A DNA stretch of 64,000 nucleotides. Origin: Deroplatys truncata (Eukaryota > Arthropoda > Insecta > Mantodea > Mantidae). Below, piece after piece: positions 22,010 to 30,176 of the stretch; within the stretch, counting starts at the first letter, position 1; each line of letters starts with the position of its first letter. The DNA is taken from contig CM060990.1 of the NCBI GenBank assembly GCA_030765065.1, forward strand, positions 216,171,290-216,235,289. The letters are read 5' to 3'. The notes below the pieces were generated by a model. The model did no database searches, had not been told where the DNA came from, and saw only the letters and a program-made list of their open reading frames with translations. A program made the position numbers and the translations under genes.

Positions 22010-22640
22010 TAGCATGCCATTACAGCAGTGACGTACACAGGAGCTGCTCGAATGCGCGACCATTGACATGTATGCACGCAGTACATCTTCGGACCACTGA
22101 TTGTCGTGTCTGTTCGAAGACTCCAGGCATGTTCGCAATGGTACCAGCAGCGATGGCAATTTTGGCAATGAGGTATTCTGTTTCCACATCGCATTCATAT
22201 ACTAGTTGCTTCATATGCCCCCAGAGGAAGAAATCCAGACACGTGGGGTAAGGTAGGTCACCTTACCTCACGTGTCTGGATTTCTTCCTCTGGGGGTAGC
22301 GAGGCCAAAGGGACACCTCGCCCGATCCATCGATTCCTGAAGGTAGCTCTCAGATGATTATTCACAGCAATGCTGAAATGGGCTAGCGCCCCATTGTACC
22401 TCGAAGTACACCCTTTGTCTAACATTCAGAGGTACATCCTCCAGCAGTTCTGGCAACAAATGTTCCACGAAAATGCGATAGCTCCAACCGTTGAGGCGGA
22501 ATGGAAGAATGTATGCTCCAATCAATCTATCACCGAGAATGCCGTGTTTCCAAGCAGACCTCAGAGCCAACCGTTCGTACACAGAGCAGGTTTGAATGTC
22601 AGTACACATTCCCAGTTAGCACCACTCCTCACACACAATT
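22010..22640 (-). pseudogene. DUF4817-type transposase, C-terminal half with a small inverted duplication
   Basis: Reading the minus strand, the blocks are ILGDRLIGAYILPFRLNG, VEHLLPELLEDVPLNVRQR, a RNRWIGRG block, then LDFFLWGHMKQLVYECDVE, and finally PGVFEQTRQSVVRRCTACIH with the end NGRAFEQLL. These are the middle and C-terminal catalytic regions of the family. The N-terminal DNA-binding and first catalytic region is absent (internal deletion). Between RWIGRG and LDFFLWG the sequence has been replaced by an inverted duplication (22218-22296), which destroys the expected SPDLT word. The gene is therefore inactive. Confidence 0.8.
22218..22296. repeat. Near-perfect hairpin inside the transposase gene
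   Basis: Arms 22218-22254 and 22260-22296 are reverse complements over 37 bases with one mismatch, separated by a five-base loop. One arm is the native transposase coding sequence (DFFLWG codons on the minus strand); the other is an inverted copy of it. Confidence 0.95.
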
Positions 22641-22779
22641 CCCTAACAATACAAGTTGACTTCAGAGACCACATGTTCCTTATCGAAATATACTTGTTTT
22701 GACGCTCTCTACCACCTGTATTAATTTGAACCAGTACTTTCGCAGCACCTGTATACCTCAAATCCATTGCTATATCGTC

Positions 22780-23224
22780 CGTTATTCATGTGAAATCCAG
22801 GAACTATCACAAGGGGGGTTCCTTCTGATACACTCTCCCAGTTTTACGCAGGTCTCTAAATTCACTGTAGCTCATGTAGGCGTTTACATAATCTTCATAA
22901 ATATCCTTCAAGCTTAAATCATCTTGCCTGAAGAGTGTAATCGTATTTATTTCACCTCTATACCGTCAACTTTTCCAAGTGCTTTAATCAGGTATCGACA
23001 CTTTGGCTGATAAGACTTTGAATAAATATACATGTTTTCAAAACTAGTCCATTCTTATGAAGCAGCATACTGAGTAATACATTCGTTTTCCCTGCACTGG
23101 AACTTCCTAAAATAAGAGCTCTGACATTAGAAGGAAACAACTTTCCATGGCGGTTACACCTAAACTCACTTTCAAAGTTTAATGCCTGGATAGGTAGAGA
23201 ACACTGTTGCTTAACAAGCTCCAT
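22780..23224 (-). pseudogene. Polinton packaging ATPase (FtsK/HerA-type), internally deleted
   Basis: The N-terminal frame starts MELVKQQCSLPIQALNFESE at 23224 and contains the Walker A motif GSSSAGKTN in the block VRALILGSSSAGKTNVLL. After a stop near 22988, a second block (RQDDLSLKDIYEDYV near 22900, in a broken frame) corresponds to the C-terminal part of these ATPases. The middle, where the Walker B motif should lie, is missing. ATPases of this type pump viral DNA into capsids in adintoviruses and are conserved in Polintons. The gene is upstream of the coiled-coil gene on the same strand and divergent from the capsid cassette. Confidence 0.8.
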
Positions 23225-23817
23225 GTTTACAACATATAAAATAAGTACACAGTGTTTATATACGATTGGAAAAGGATAGGTTAGGTTAGGTTAGACGTCA
23301 AATGAAATATATAAAAGGACACTGCATCTATGTAGTCAATTAGTATATCATGGGAGCTAAGAGTGTGAGTTAGTTACATCATAAGCGCGACTCTGGAATA
23401 ATTAATTCAATTATTAATTTGCTCCCATTTGAAGCTCACTTGCTTGGATGAGTCATTCTGGATCAAACCGAACACACATTAAACACCACTTTCTCTTAAT
23501 TTTCTGAATTTTAGTTTACGTGTTCCACACAAAATAAATGGACACGCATTTTATAGTTTGCGGAAGATCAATGTATTTTAGGATTTACAAGGTCTTAACA
23601 TTTTTCTTATACGCGCACAACGTTACATAAAAGCAATTTATTCTCGGAACACAGAATCGTCAGGGATAAGAATTGGGTCAGGGATAATGGTCAGGCTAAA
23701 ATCATTTTGTAAATACAAACATTGTGTTTTCCAACATTCAAATTACTGTTTTTCGGAGTAAAAAACAATCACTATTTTAAGTATGAATATTTTAAACCGT
23801 CAACACCACATTTCACA

Positions 23818-23852
<35 letters not shown>

Positions 23853-25130
23853 GGAATCTGTGATGTATTTGTTTTAAACTTGTCAATGTCTGCATGGGAT
23901 CTTTCTTAGAAGTACGCTTTTAAACAGTTTATGCTGGCGCATAGGATTTTAGAACATAAGAGACTGCTTGCTGGCAGAGCTTCACACCGCAGCAGCAGCA
24001 CATTGGCCAATGCATTGCGCAGTACGAACGTGATACGCTGTCACTTCCGGTGCGCGATGTAACTTTGCAACTGCAATCTAATAATCTATGAAGTCTTTCT
24101 TCGCTGTTTCATTTTAAATGTAACTTTGTCTTAAACTTTTTGAGTTAGAAGTTCATTTTTAGCTCTGTGGTTTATGAAAGTGCATAATGAGCGAACTTAA
24201 GAAACGGAGGAATGACTATTGCTTCAATCCATTTAATGTTCCCAAGCATAACACAAGGCAGAAATTATTCAGCTTGGTTATCCACAATATGCTTACAAAC
24301 TTAAAAACTTTGTGATGCATATCGAAAAAATTTCCGAACTACCAACCACTCATAACAGTGATTGTGAGTTACAAAGTACAAATGCCGTGAATAATATAGA
24401 ACTGGTTTTGAATATATGACTATTTTGAGGCAAGACACAGCAACACGAAAGCGATCCCTGATAAATTTGAGCTAAATTCATTTATTCTAAAAACCTATAA
24501 TGCAATAATAATCATATGGTATTCATTTGAGCCTGAAGGGATAAAAGTGCCCATTGAAATTGTAATTAAGCTGCCTGTCATAGGATAAGATTGAAAGTTC
24601 GAATGTTTCTCAACTGTACGCCAAATTTAAGTTACGTGTGAACAAACTAGTGCAACTCTAGTGCTGTGAACAATTGACAAGGCATCCATTCTTCTTCTCC
24701 TTCTTCTTCTTCTTCTGCTGCTACTCTCCAGCCGCGCCACGCTGGAATCCCGCTACCAAAGCTTTATAAGTTATTTTATTTAAAATTAGCTATACAGGAT
24801 CCCATCTATGTTTTATAAAAATATATACAAACGACTACAAGGAACTTGCGAGTTAATAGGTTTATATAGTTTTTAAATGTTTGGATTTTAAAATTTGATG
24901 TAATAATTAATGGTACCAATCATAATAAATATTTAGTAAAAGATCATACATATTAAGCTTTGCATTGCAATTTATAACAATTTTATCACTTACAGCCTGG
25001 AAGATATAAGAGATATTGCGTATAAAGTTTGCGCAATATTTTTAAGACATTGTGATTTAAAAAAATAGGAATATAAAACACGATTCACTTTTTTTGTAAT
25101 CCATGGACAAACTCTGAAGCAAATCGGAGA
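23225..25130. other. Non-coding interval between the divergent halves of the virus-like gene set
   Basis: About 1.9 kb. It contains three copies of a TTAGG-like word (about 23276-23295), an (AC)n tract at 23821-23851 and a (TTC)-rich tract near 24690-24715. A short plus-strand frame at about 24187-24315 (CFNPFNVPKHNTRQKLFSL) resembles a dispersed arthropod exon, but support is weak. No other gene is visible. Confidence 0.5.
23821..23851. repeat. (AC)n microsatellite
   Basis: About 30 bases of alternating AC. Confidence 0.95.
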
Positions 25131-25131
25131 C

Positions 25132-25735
25132 ATGATGGTCAAATTTTGTGAAAGTTTGTGCGGCTTGAAGTGGAATGACTCAGATATTGCGGGCCCGGTA
25201 CTAAGTTGGAAAAACGACTGCAAAGAGAAAACCCAGGGAATTAATCAACTAGACGAAGTCTGTAAACAACACGATATTGCATACGCTCAAAATAAGGATA
25301 CCTCTTCGAGACACTCGGCAGATAAGATTCTTGCAGAGGAGACAAGGAAGCGCGTTCATTTATCAGACTTTGGGTAAAAGGTCCGCGTCGAGGATAGTGG
25401 CTGCAATCATGAAAGCTAAGGTTGCGGTGGGAGCTGGAAAGAACAAGAAGAGAGGAGGTTTCTTACCCTTGATACCCATAATTGCTGCTTTAGGTACCGC
25501 GGCTGAAGGAGCTGCTCAAATAGCCTCTGCAGCAGACAACAGCGGAAACCGCTAGGCATAACAAGCAAAGGAGGCTAAAGCGAAGGGACTCCGAAAGGGT
25601 AGGAATAAGAAGAAAAATAAAGGAGGTAATTTACCAATGGTGCCTCTGATGATGCATTTAGCTGCTGCTTCTAAAATTGCCAGGAACTTAAAACAAATGA
25701 AAGGATCTGAAGGTAATGATTTAAAGAGGAAGTAA
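25132..25735 (+). pseudogene. Phospholipase-A2-domain / basic core-like virion protein, broken
   Basis: The frame opens at 25132 and the first 80 codons form a phospholipase A2-like domain. IAGPVLSW provides a Gly-Pro element, and QLDEVCKQHDIAY carries the Cys and the catalytic His-Asp dyad. Domains of this type occur at the N-terminus of parvovirus VP1 and have been reported in adintovirus proteins, where they are thought to help membrane escape. After a frame shift near 25375 come two related segments, each a Lys/Arg/Gly-rich stretch followed by a hydrophobic helix (GGFLPLIPIIAALG and GGNLPMVPLMMHLAA), like basic core proteins. Stops separate them. The PLA2 call is good; whether the basic segments belong to the same protein is uncertain. 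Confidence 0.75.
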
Positions 25736-25794
25736 AAAAAACTATGGAAGAAGACTACATATACAGGAGCAAGCCCCGAGTAACATCGATATTG

Positions 25795-26100
25795 AAATGT
25801 ATGATAAACGTTTAAAAGCTCCATATTTTAGAGGTGTATATATGACTGACAAACTACTTTAAAGCCTCGTTCCAAAGAGAGGATTATCGTTAATCTCGAC
25901 ACCCCAGATGAGAGAACGCACTAGGTTGCTACAAGGAAAGATGATGTGGCATACTACTTTGATAGTTTTGGCGACTTGAAACCTCCTCCCAAATAGAGAA
26001 ATATCTACAAGGTGTTAAAATCTTCTACAATATACGGATATATCAAAATTTCGATTCAGTCCTCTGTGGACAATTGTGTCTGCAATTCCTGTTACTCTAA
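25795..26100 (+). pseudogene. Adenain-type cysteine protease of the Polinton, broken
   Basis: The start block reads KAPYFRGVYMTDKLL and ends in a stop. The next frame gives RIIVNLDTPDERTH, with the catalytic His, followed directly by a stop codon where the family usually has Trp. Then comes VAYYFDSFGDLKPPPK, with the acidic residue. A further frame (about 26050-26100) reads FDSVLCGQLCLQFLLL, which contains the nucleophile Cys at 26065-26067. This is the adenovirus-like protease that matures virion proteins in adintoviruses and Polintons. At least three frame breaks kill the gene. It is the second gene of the plus-strand cassette. Confidence 0.8.
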
Positions 26101-26119
26101 GCGCTGCTACATTGACAGG

Positions 26120-26699
26120 ATGAGTTATACAATTACAGTGAGCGGATCAGACGCTATTATTTTGACCTATGTAAGCCCTCCTCTAGATATAGATCCTTCA
26201 GGCCATTATGAGATTGCTCTCTTGACTTTCGAAACATTCAACTCAATACCAAACAGGGATGAAAGTAATAATCGATTTCATTATATTCATAATGGCAATC
26301 CTGAAAACATCGTCATTCCTCATGGAACCTACCAGATTGCTGCCATCAGTGCATTTCTAAAGGATAAACTAGTGGAAGGCGAAGTCTTCATAACACCTAA
26401 TAATAATACGATGAAGGCTGAAATTAAATGCCCTTATACAATACTTTTCTCAGGACAGATCTATAGGCTTACTTCCAAAATTTGCCGACACTAAAATAAT
26501 ACCTGCAGGAGAAGTATCTAATCTGACGATCTTGCGAATATATTTAAAGTGAGTATCATACGCATGGACTGCAGGACTGCAACAGTTTCTTTCATTGACG
26601 GAAAAAGTGGACATACGCTCTACGAGTTTTTCCCTTCTGTTCCGCCAGGATATCAAATCTCTCAAGAGCCGCCGAAACCGATATATCTAAAGTCATAGA
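26120..26699 (+). pseudogene. Minor capsid (penton-like) protein of the Polinton, frameshifted
   Basis: I start the gene at the ATG at 26120 (MSYTITVSGSDAI) because sequence before it belongs to the protease C-terminus in another frame. The frame runs to about 26455, with blocks DPSGHYEIALLTFETFNSIP and VIPHGTYQIAAISAFLKDKL. After a shift a short block (LLPKFADTKIIPAGEVSNLT) follows. The C-terminus returns at about 26548-26699 with SGHTLYEFFPSVPPGYQI and a stop. The HT..EFFP..PPGY word near the C-terminus is typical of the small jelly-roll (penton-like) protein of insect Polintons. About 190 residues in all, as expected. Confidence 0.75.
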
Positions 26700-26802
26700 T
26701 GCAAACTATATCGATCACTCGCTATTGGAGTGGTAGACTAACACGGCAAGGCGATAAACTTCATAAACAAAGTTATGACTGCAAGACACCACATAAGACA
26801 TA

Positions 26803-26946
26803 ATGGCAATACATTTTAAAAGGAATCTCAAATACTATAATAGGCTTCGTATGGCACGTTTGAGGTGTACTAGTTCTCCAACCCTCAAAGAGTTAACATA
26901 TACTAACCCAAGGTTCCTCGAGAGCCTAGGCTACACAGTGCTATAA
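26803..26946 (+). CDS. Small basic ORF between the minor and major capsid genes
   Basis: A 47-codon frame starts ATG at 26803 (MAIHFKRNLKYYNRLRMARL) and ends with a TAA at 26944-26946 that overlaps the ATG of the major capsid fragment (TAATG). It is rich in Arg/Lys/Tyr/Leu. I do not recognise the family. Its position, open frame and stop-start overlap suggest a real small gene of the virus-like cassette, but its short length makes chance possible. Confidence 0.35.
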   Translation: MAIHFKRNLKYYNRLRMARLRCTSSPTLKELTYTNPRFLESLGYTVL

Positions 26947-27330
26947 TGAATATCTTAAACGCCACCGAGGTTCCATCCTTTGATGACAAGATCACCAAGG
27001 AGGAGCATCATGTTTTTCTACTATAAAACGCATCCGCTCTGATGGAAATAATGAAACTAGAATACCCTGCCCAGCTGAAGATTCGTACACGCTGCTTAAT
27101 AGAAGTTATCATTACATCGGTGCTCTCAGATGGAACTCTTACTCCGGCGAAGCTCTCCAATAATGCCATAGCTTCATGTTCGATGAAATTTGTCTAGATA
27201 TGAAAGCTACAACTAAAGACAGAATGAGGAATGCTGGGATTACTACAACTGTACGTAACTATGTGGCTCTCAACCCGATGGAGACGAATCGTTTGCTGAA
27301 TGGCAGATAGACTTATCCTGATGAGGTGGT
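26946..27330 (+). pseudogene. Major capsid protein (double jelly-roll type), 5' fragment, broken and truncated
   Basis: The start is the ATG at 26946 (MNILNATEVPSFDDKITKEE), which overlaps the upstream stop. The frame breaks near 27025, after HHVFLL. The later block LTPAKLSNNAIASCSMKF (about 27140-27190) and the block MRNAGITTTVRNYVALNPME (about 27221-27285) are the conserved N-terminal region of the major capsid protein of Polintons and adintoviruses, which builds the hexon-like capsomers. Similarity stops by about 27330, so only roughly the first fifth of a usual capsid gene is present. The hAT element lies about 165 bases downstream. Confidence 0.75.
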
Positions 27331-27494
27331 GGATATAGTGGATGCAGCGAATGAGGTTTTCAATGCTATAGTCCAGCCATGGCGAAACACTGCTTCGCGA
27401 GTTGATTTGCGCTTCAGTTGACTCGCGCACTACCCTGCGTAGCTTCTCCCACTCCTCCTACTACTCATGTCATTGTGGTCAGTACTACGTCAAA
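27331..27494. other. Junction between capsid fragment and hAT element
   Basis: Short segment with no recognisable feature; it contains the breakpoint at which the Polinton capsid gene ends. Confidence 0.4.
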
Positions 27495-29492
27495 CAGTGG
27501 CGGCTAGCAATGCCGCTTGCAAAGCAAAGTTTGAAGAGCAGAAAATTTCATGGAATGGGAGGATAAGTTCTTCGTTAAGGATGGTGACAATGCAAAATGT
27601 TTAATATGTCCCAAAGCATTACGCAGATTATGGAAATTTAACATGAAACGCCATCACAGTGCTTATCATTCTGAATATGCCAAGTAACAAGGTAAGTTGT
27701 GTCTGCAATTATTATTATGATTATTACTATTATTATTAAGCATTTTATTTAATGATACTTTAATTCTTATGTAAGCTACAGGTCAGATTGCTAATTTTCA
27801 ATGTTCACAGGACGCGAAAGAACGCAAGAAATTTTGAAATTGATAGAAAACAATGGACCTAAACCAACTACAAAGACTCAAACCATGGCAGAAGAAAGAA
27901 ATCGCGCTAGTTATATTGTAGCCTGGGAAATTACAAAGGCCTTAAGGCATTTCAGGAAGGAGAATTTATTTAAACATGTTTAATAAAAATTGCTGGGATT
28001 ATATGTCAAGAGGTCCATAATTTCGAGTGTTTACATATTTTACGACAAACTATTGCAAAGTAAGTTGAAGTGCTTTTTGCCGACTTAATAAGACAGATGG
28101 ACTTGAAAATGACTGACTTTGTGAAGTTTTCTCTTACACCGGATGAGAGTACAGATGTAACACACCCCAGTTGGCCATTTTCATTCGAGGTGTTGATAAG
28201 GAGCTAAATGTTGAAGAGTATCTACTCGACTTAGTCCCACTAAAAGGCAGTACTACTGGCAAGGAGATATTTAAAGCTCTTAAAATTAGTATTGAAGGAC
28301 ATTGTTTACAGTGGTCAAAATTAGTATCAGACGGAGCAAAGGCCATAGTTGGAGAAAAAGTGGGTTGATTGGCAGGTTAAAACATTTTTTTCAGTGATAA
28401 ATGTATTTCGAGCAATTTTTATGCTTGACATTGTTGCATCAAGAAGCACTTTGTGCCAAGTCAGTTACACTACAATAGTGATCGATTGTGTTGTGAACAA
28501 ACTAAAAGGAAGTGCTTTGAAACACCGACAGTTTCGAAATACGTATACTTAAAAATATGGGAGAATCATTTTAAGATATTAAGTATTTGTGTGATGTTAG
28601 ATGGCTTAGCAGAGGTGCAATGTTACGTCGGTTCTTCGATCAAGAGATGCATTCGCCGGATTCATGAAAGAAAGGCCAATTTATTTTAGCTTTACATTTA
28701 CATTATTCTCATATGCTTTAACGCCATTTTATTGTAATTTTATTGTTTCCTTATTTTAGGGAATGGAAATTTAGGAAATAAATAACGAGGTCTGGGTCTG
28801 TGACTTAGCTTTCTTATGTAATATATGTGCGCACTTAAACAAGCTGAATACTACATTTCAATGACTCAATCAAAATAATGTTGATAAGTACAGTTCAGTG
28901 CAGGCGTCCGTAAACACACTTTCACTCTGGGTAGATCACTTGAAAGAGCGGCAGGTGTACTATTTTCCACGTTGAAATCCCCTTTCAAATTTCTCCTCTG
29001 ATAAATTCAGTATTTACATTAGTATTTATCTTAACACGTAAAAGTGAATTTTTGATCTCAGATTTCGTGATTTCAGGGTTTTGAAATGATATATCGGTGT
29101 ATGTCTATCCATTAAACATACACGTAAGAACGGCGAGAATCAATCTGCAAGAGGAGCTGATTTATTTACAGTCTGACGAAATCATGAAAGTCAGATGGAA
29201 GGATTTAATAGGAGTGGAATGTTTTAAAATCTTATACGACAATAAATATCCGAAGCTTCAATCATATGCAATTTCCATGGAAACAATGTTTGGTACAACG
29301 TACATCTGTGAATAATTCTTTTTCATGATTAAATTAGTAAAAAGCAAATGCAGATCCCGACTGACGAACGAACATCTTCATGGCCAGTTACGTCTAGCTG
29401 TAAACAACATAATTCCCGATTTCGAATCTCTCATTGCAAACGACATCGCGGAAGCTTAATTTACTTTAAATACAGAGTACAGGACGCCACTG
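27495..29492 (+). mobile_element. hAT-family element (ZBED/GTF2IRD2-like transposase)
   Basis: Short inverted ends, 'cagtggcg' at 27495 and its complement ending at 29492, bound about 2 kb that encodes a hAT transposase. Ends starting CAGTGGCG are typical for this hAT branch. The eight bases on either side (27487-27494 and 29493-29500) do not match, so no target duplication is preserved or the ends are slightly mis-set. Confidence 0.75.
27550..29455 (+). pseudogene. hAT transposase with BED zinc finger and spliced introns, broken
   Basis: Exon 1 starts ATG at 27550 and carries a BED finger (CLICPKALRRLWKFNMKRHH, Cys-Cys-His-His). It ends at 27691 at a GTAAGT donor. An acceptor at 27810 resumes the same frame (GRERTQEILKLIENNG). 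Later blocks are TPDESTDVT with the first catalytic Asp near 28140, VEEYLLDLVPLKGSTTGKEI, KLVSDGAKAIVG, DVRWLSRGAMLRRFF near 28595, and the C-terminal hAT dimerisation region (LQSDEIMKVRW to MFGTTYICE, then RSRLTNEHLHGQLRLA) up to about 29455. A second probable intron lies near 28690-28757. One in-frame TAA in exon 1 and later shifts inactivate it. Confidence 0.85.
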
Positions 29493-29819
29493 AATCAGTT
29501 CGTTCTTTACCACTACCCCGCCCGCCTTCCAAATTCTCCCCCTTCCATAGCTTTGTTATCCAGGTTGTATCAAGGTGCCTCGGGGCAAGCTTACAGTCTC
29601 ACCATGCCTGCTATAGTCCTTTGTCGATGCTCCTAGGATTTGCTGATGGTCACAAGCGGCTCATAGTCAACAGCAAGTTTAAATTGGTTCTGATAAGATC
29701 CAAAGATTCTAAAAATTGTGTCCGGGCCTCAGATGGAGAGAAATCTAATATTAGGCTCACCAGAATCGAATGGAGGATCCGGTATTTCACCTTTTCGTAG
29801 CTGAAGAGGTTCACGTTCT
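29493..29819. other. Interval between hAT and LINE copy 2
   Basis: About 330 bases; one open frame (29348-29800) overlaps the hAT C-terminus in another frame and is a shadow. Nothing else recognised. Confidence 0.4.
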
Positions 29820-29830
29820 CATAATTGTAA

Positions 29831-30176
29831 TGATGATGATATGCGGTTTAAGGGCGCTAAACTGCTAAGGTCATCAGCGCCCTTACAATGTATAAAATAT
29901 AAAGTCAAAATATAAAAGACGGGTAAAAGAACCGCATAATTAAAAAACGGGACACAAACCCGCGATGTCCAAAAAGCTAAAAATAACAATAATACAACAA
30001 TAACAACAATACAAATATCCGAAAAACCAACACACTAAAACCATAGGCAATTAAAGATTAAAACGTGTCAAGAACTGTAGAATGCGAGGGACATGAGCGC
30101 CATATGTCCACTGGGGAGTAGAGTCCCTATTAAAACATACAGAATAAAATAACAAAGCTAAAGGACGCTCAACGCA
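29831..30176 (-). other. 3' untranslated region of LINE copy 2
   Basis: About 345 bases between the ORF2 stop and the trinucleotide tail. A near-palindromic 'gggcgctaa...ttagcgccc'-type hairpin occurs near the terminus (29851-29885) and is also present in copy 3 (53138-53170). This is the likely structure read by the element's reverse transcriptase at priming. Confidence 0.65.

Larger units (their letters stand above)
21874..22753 (-). mobile_element. DUF4817-type Tc1/mariner-superfamily transposon, internally deleted
   Basis: Inverted ends of roughly 90 bases ('tacaggatgctccgaag...' and its complement 'gcacctgta' on the right, with the shared interior word 'aaatata.ttcgataagga') bound an 880-base unit flanked by TA (21872-21873 and 22754-22755). 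The interior holds the C-terminal half of a transposase. It sits between the ATPase and the coiled-coil gene of the Polinton. Confidence 0.85.

Noticed and set aside
22218-22296. Palindrome as a transcription terminator or replication origin
   Set aside because: One arm is native transposase coding sequence, so it is explained as an inverted duplication.
23276-23295. Telomere or interstitial telomeric array
   Set aside because: Only three TTAGG-like units; too short to support the claim.
26012-26119. Upstream start for the penton-like gene
   Set aside because: This segment encodes the C-terminal Cys block of the protease in another frame; the first credible start is at 26120.
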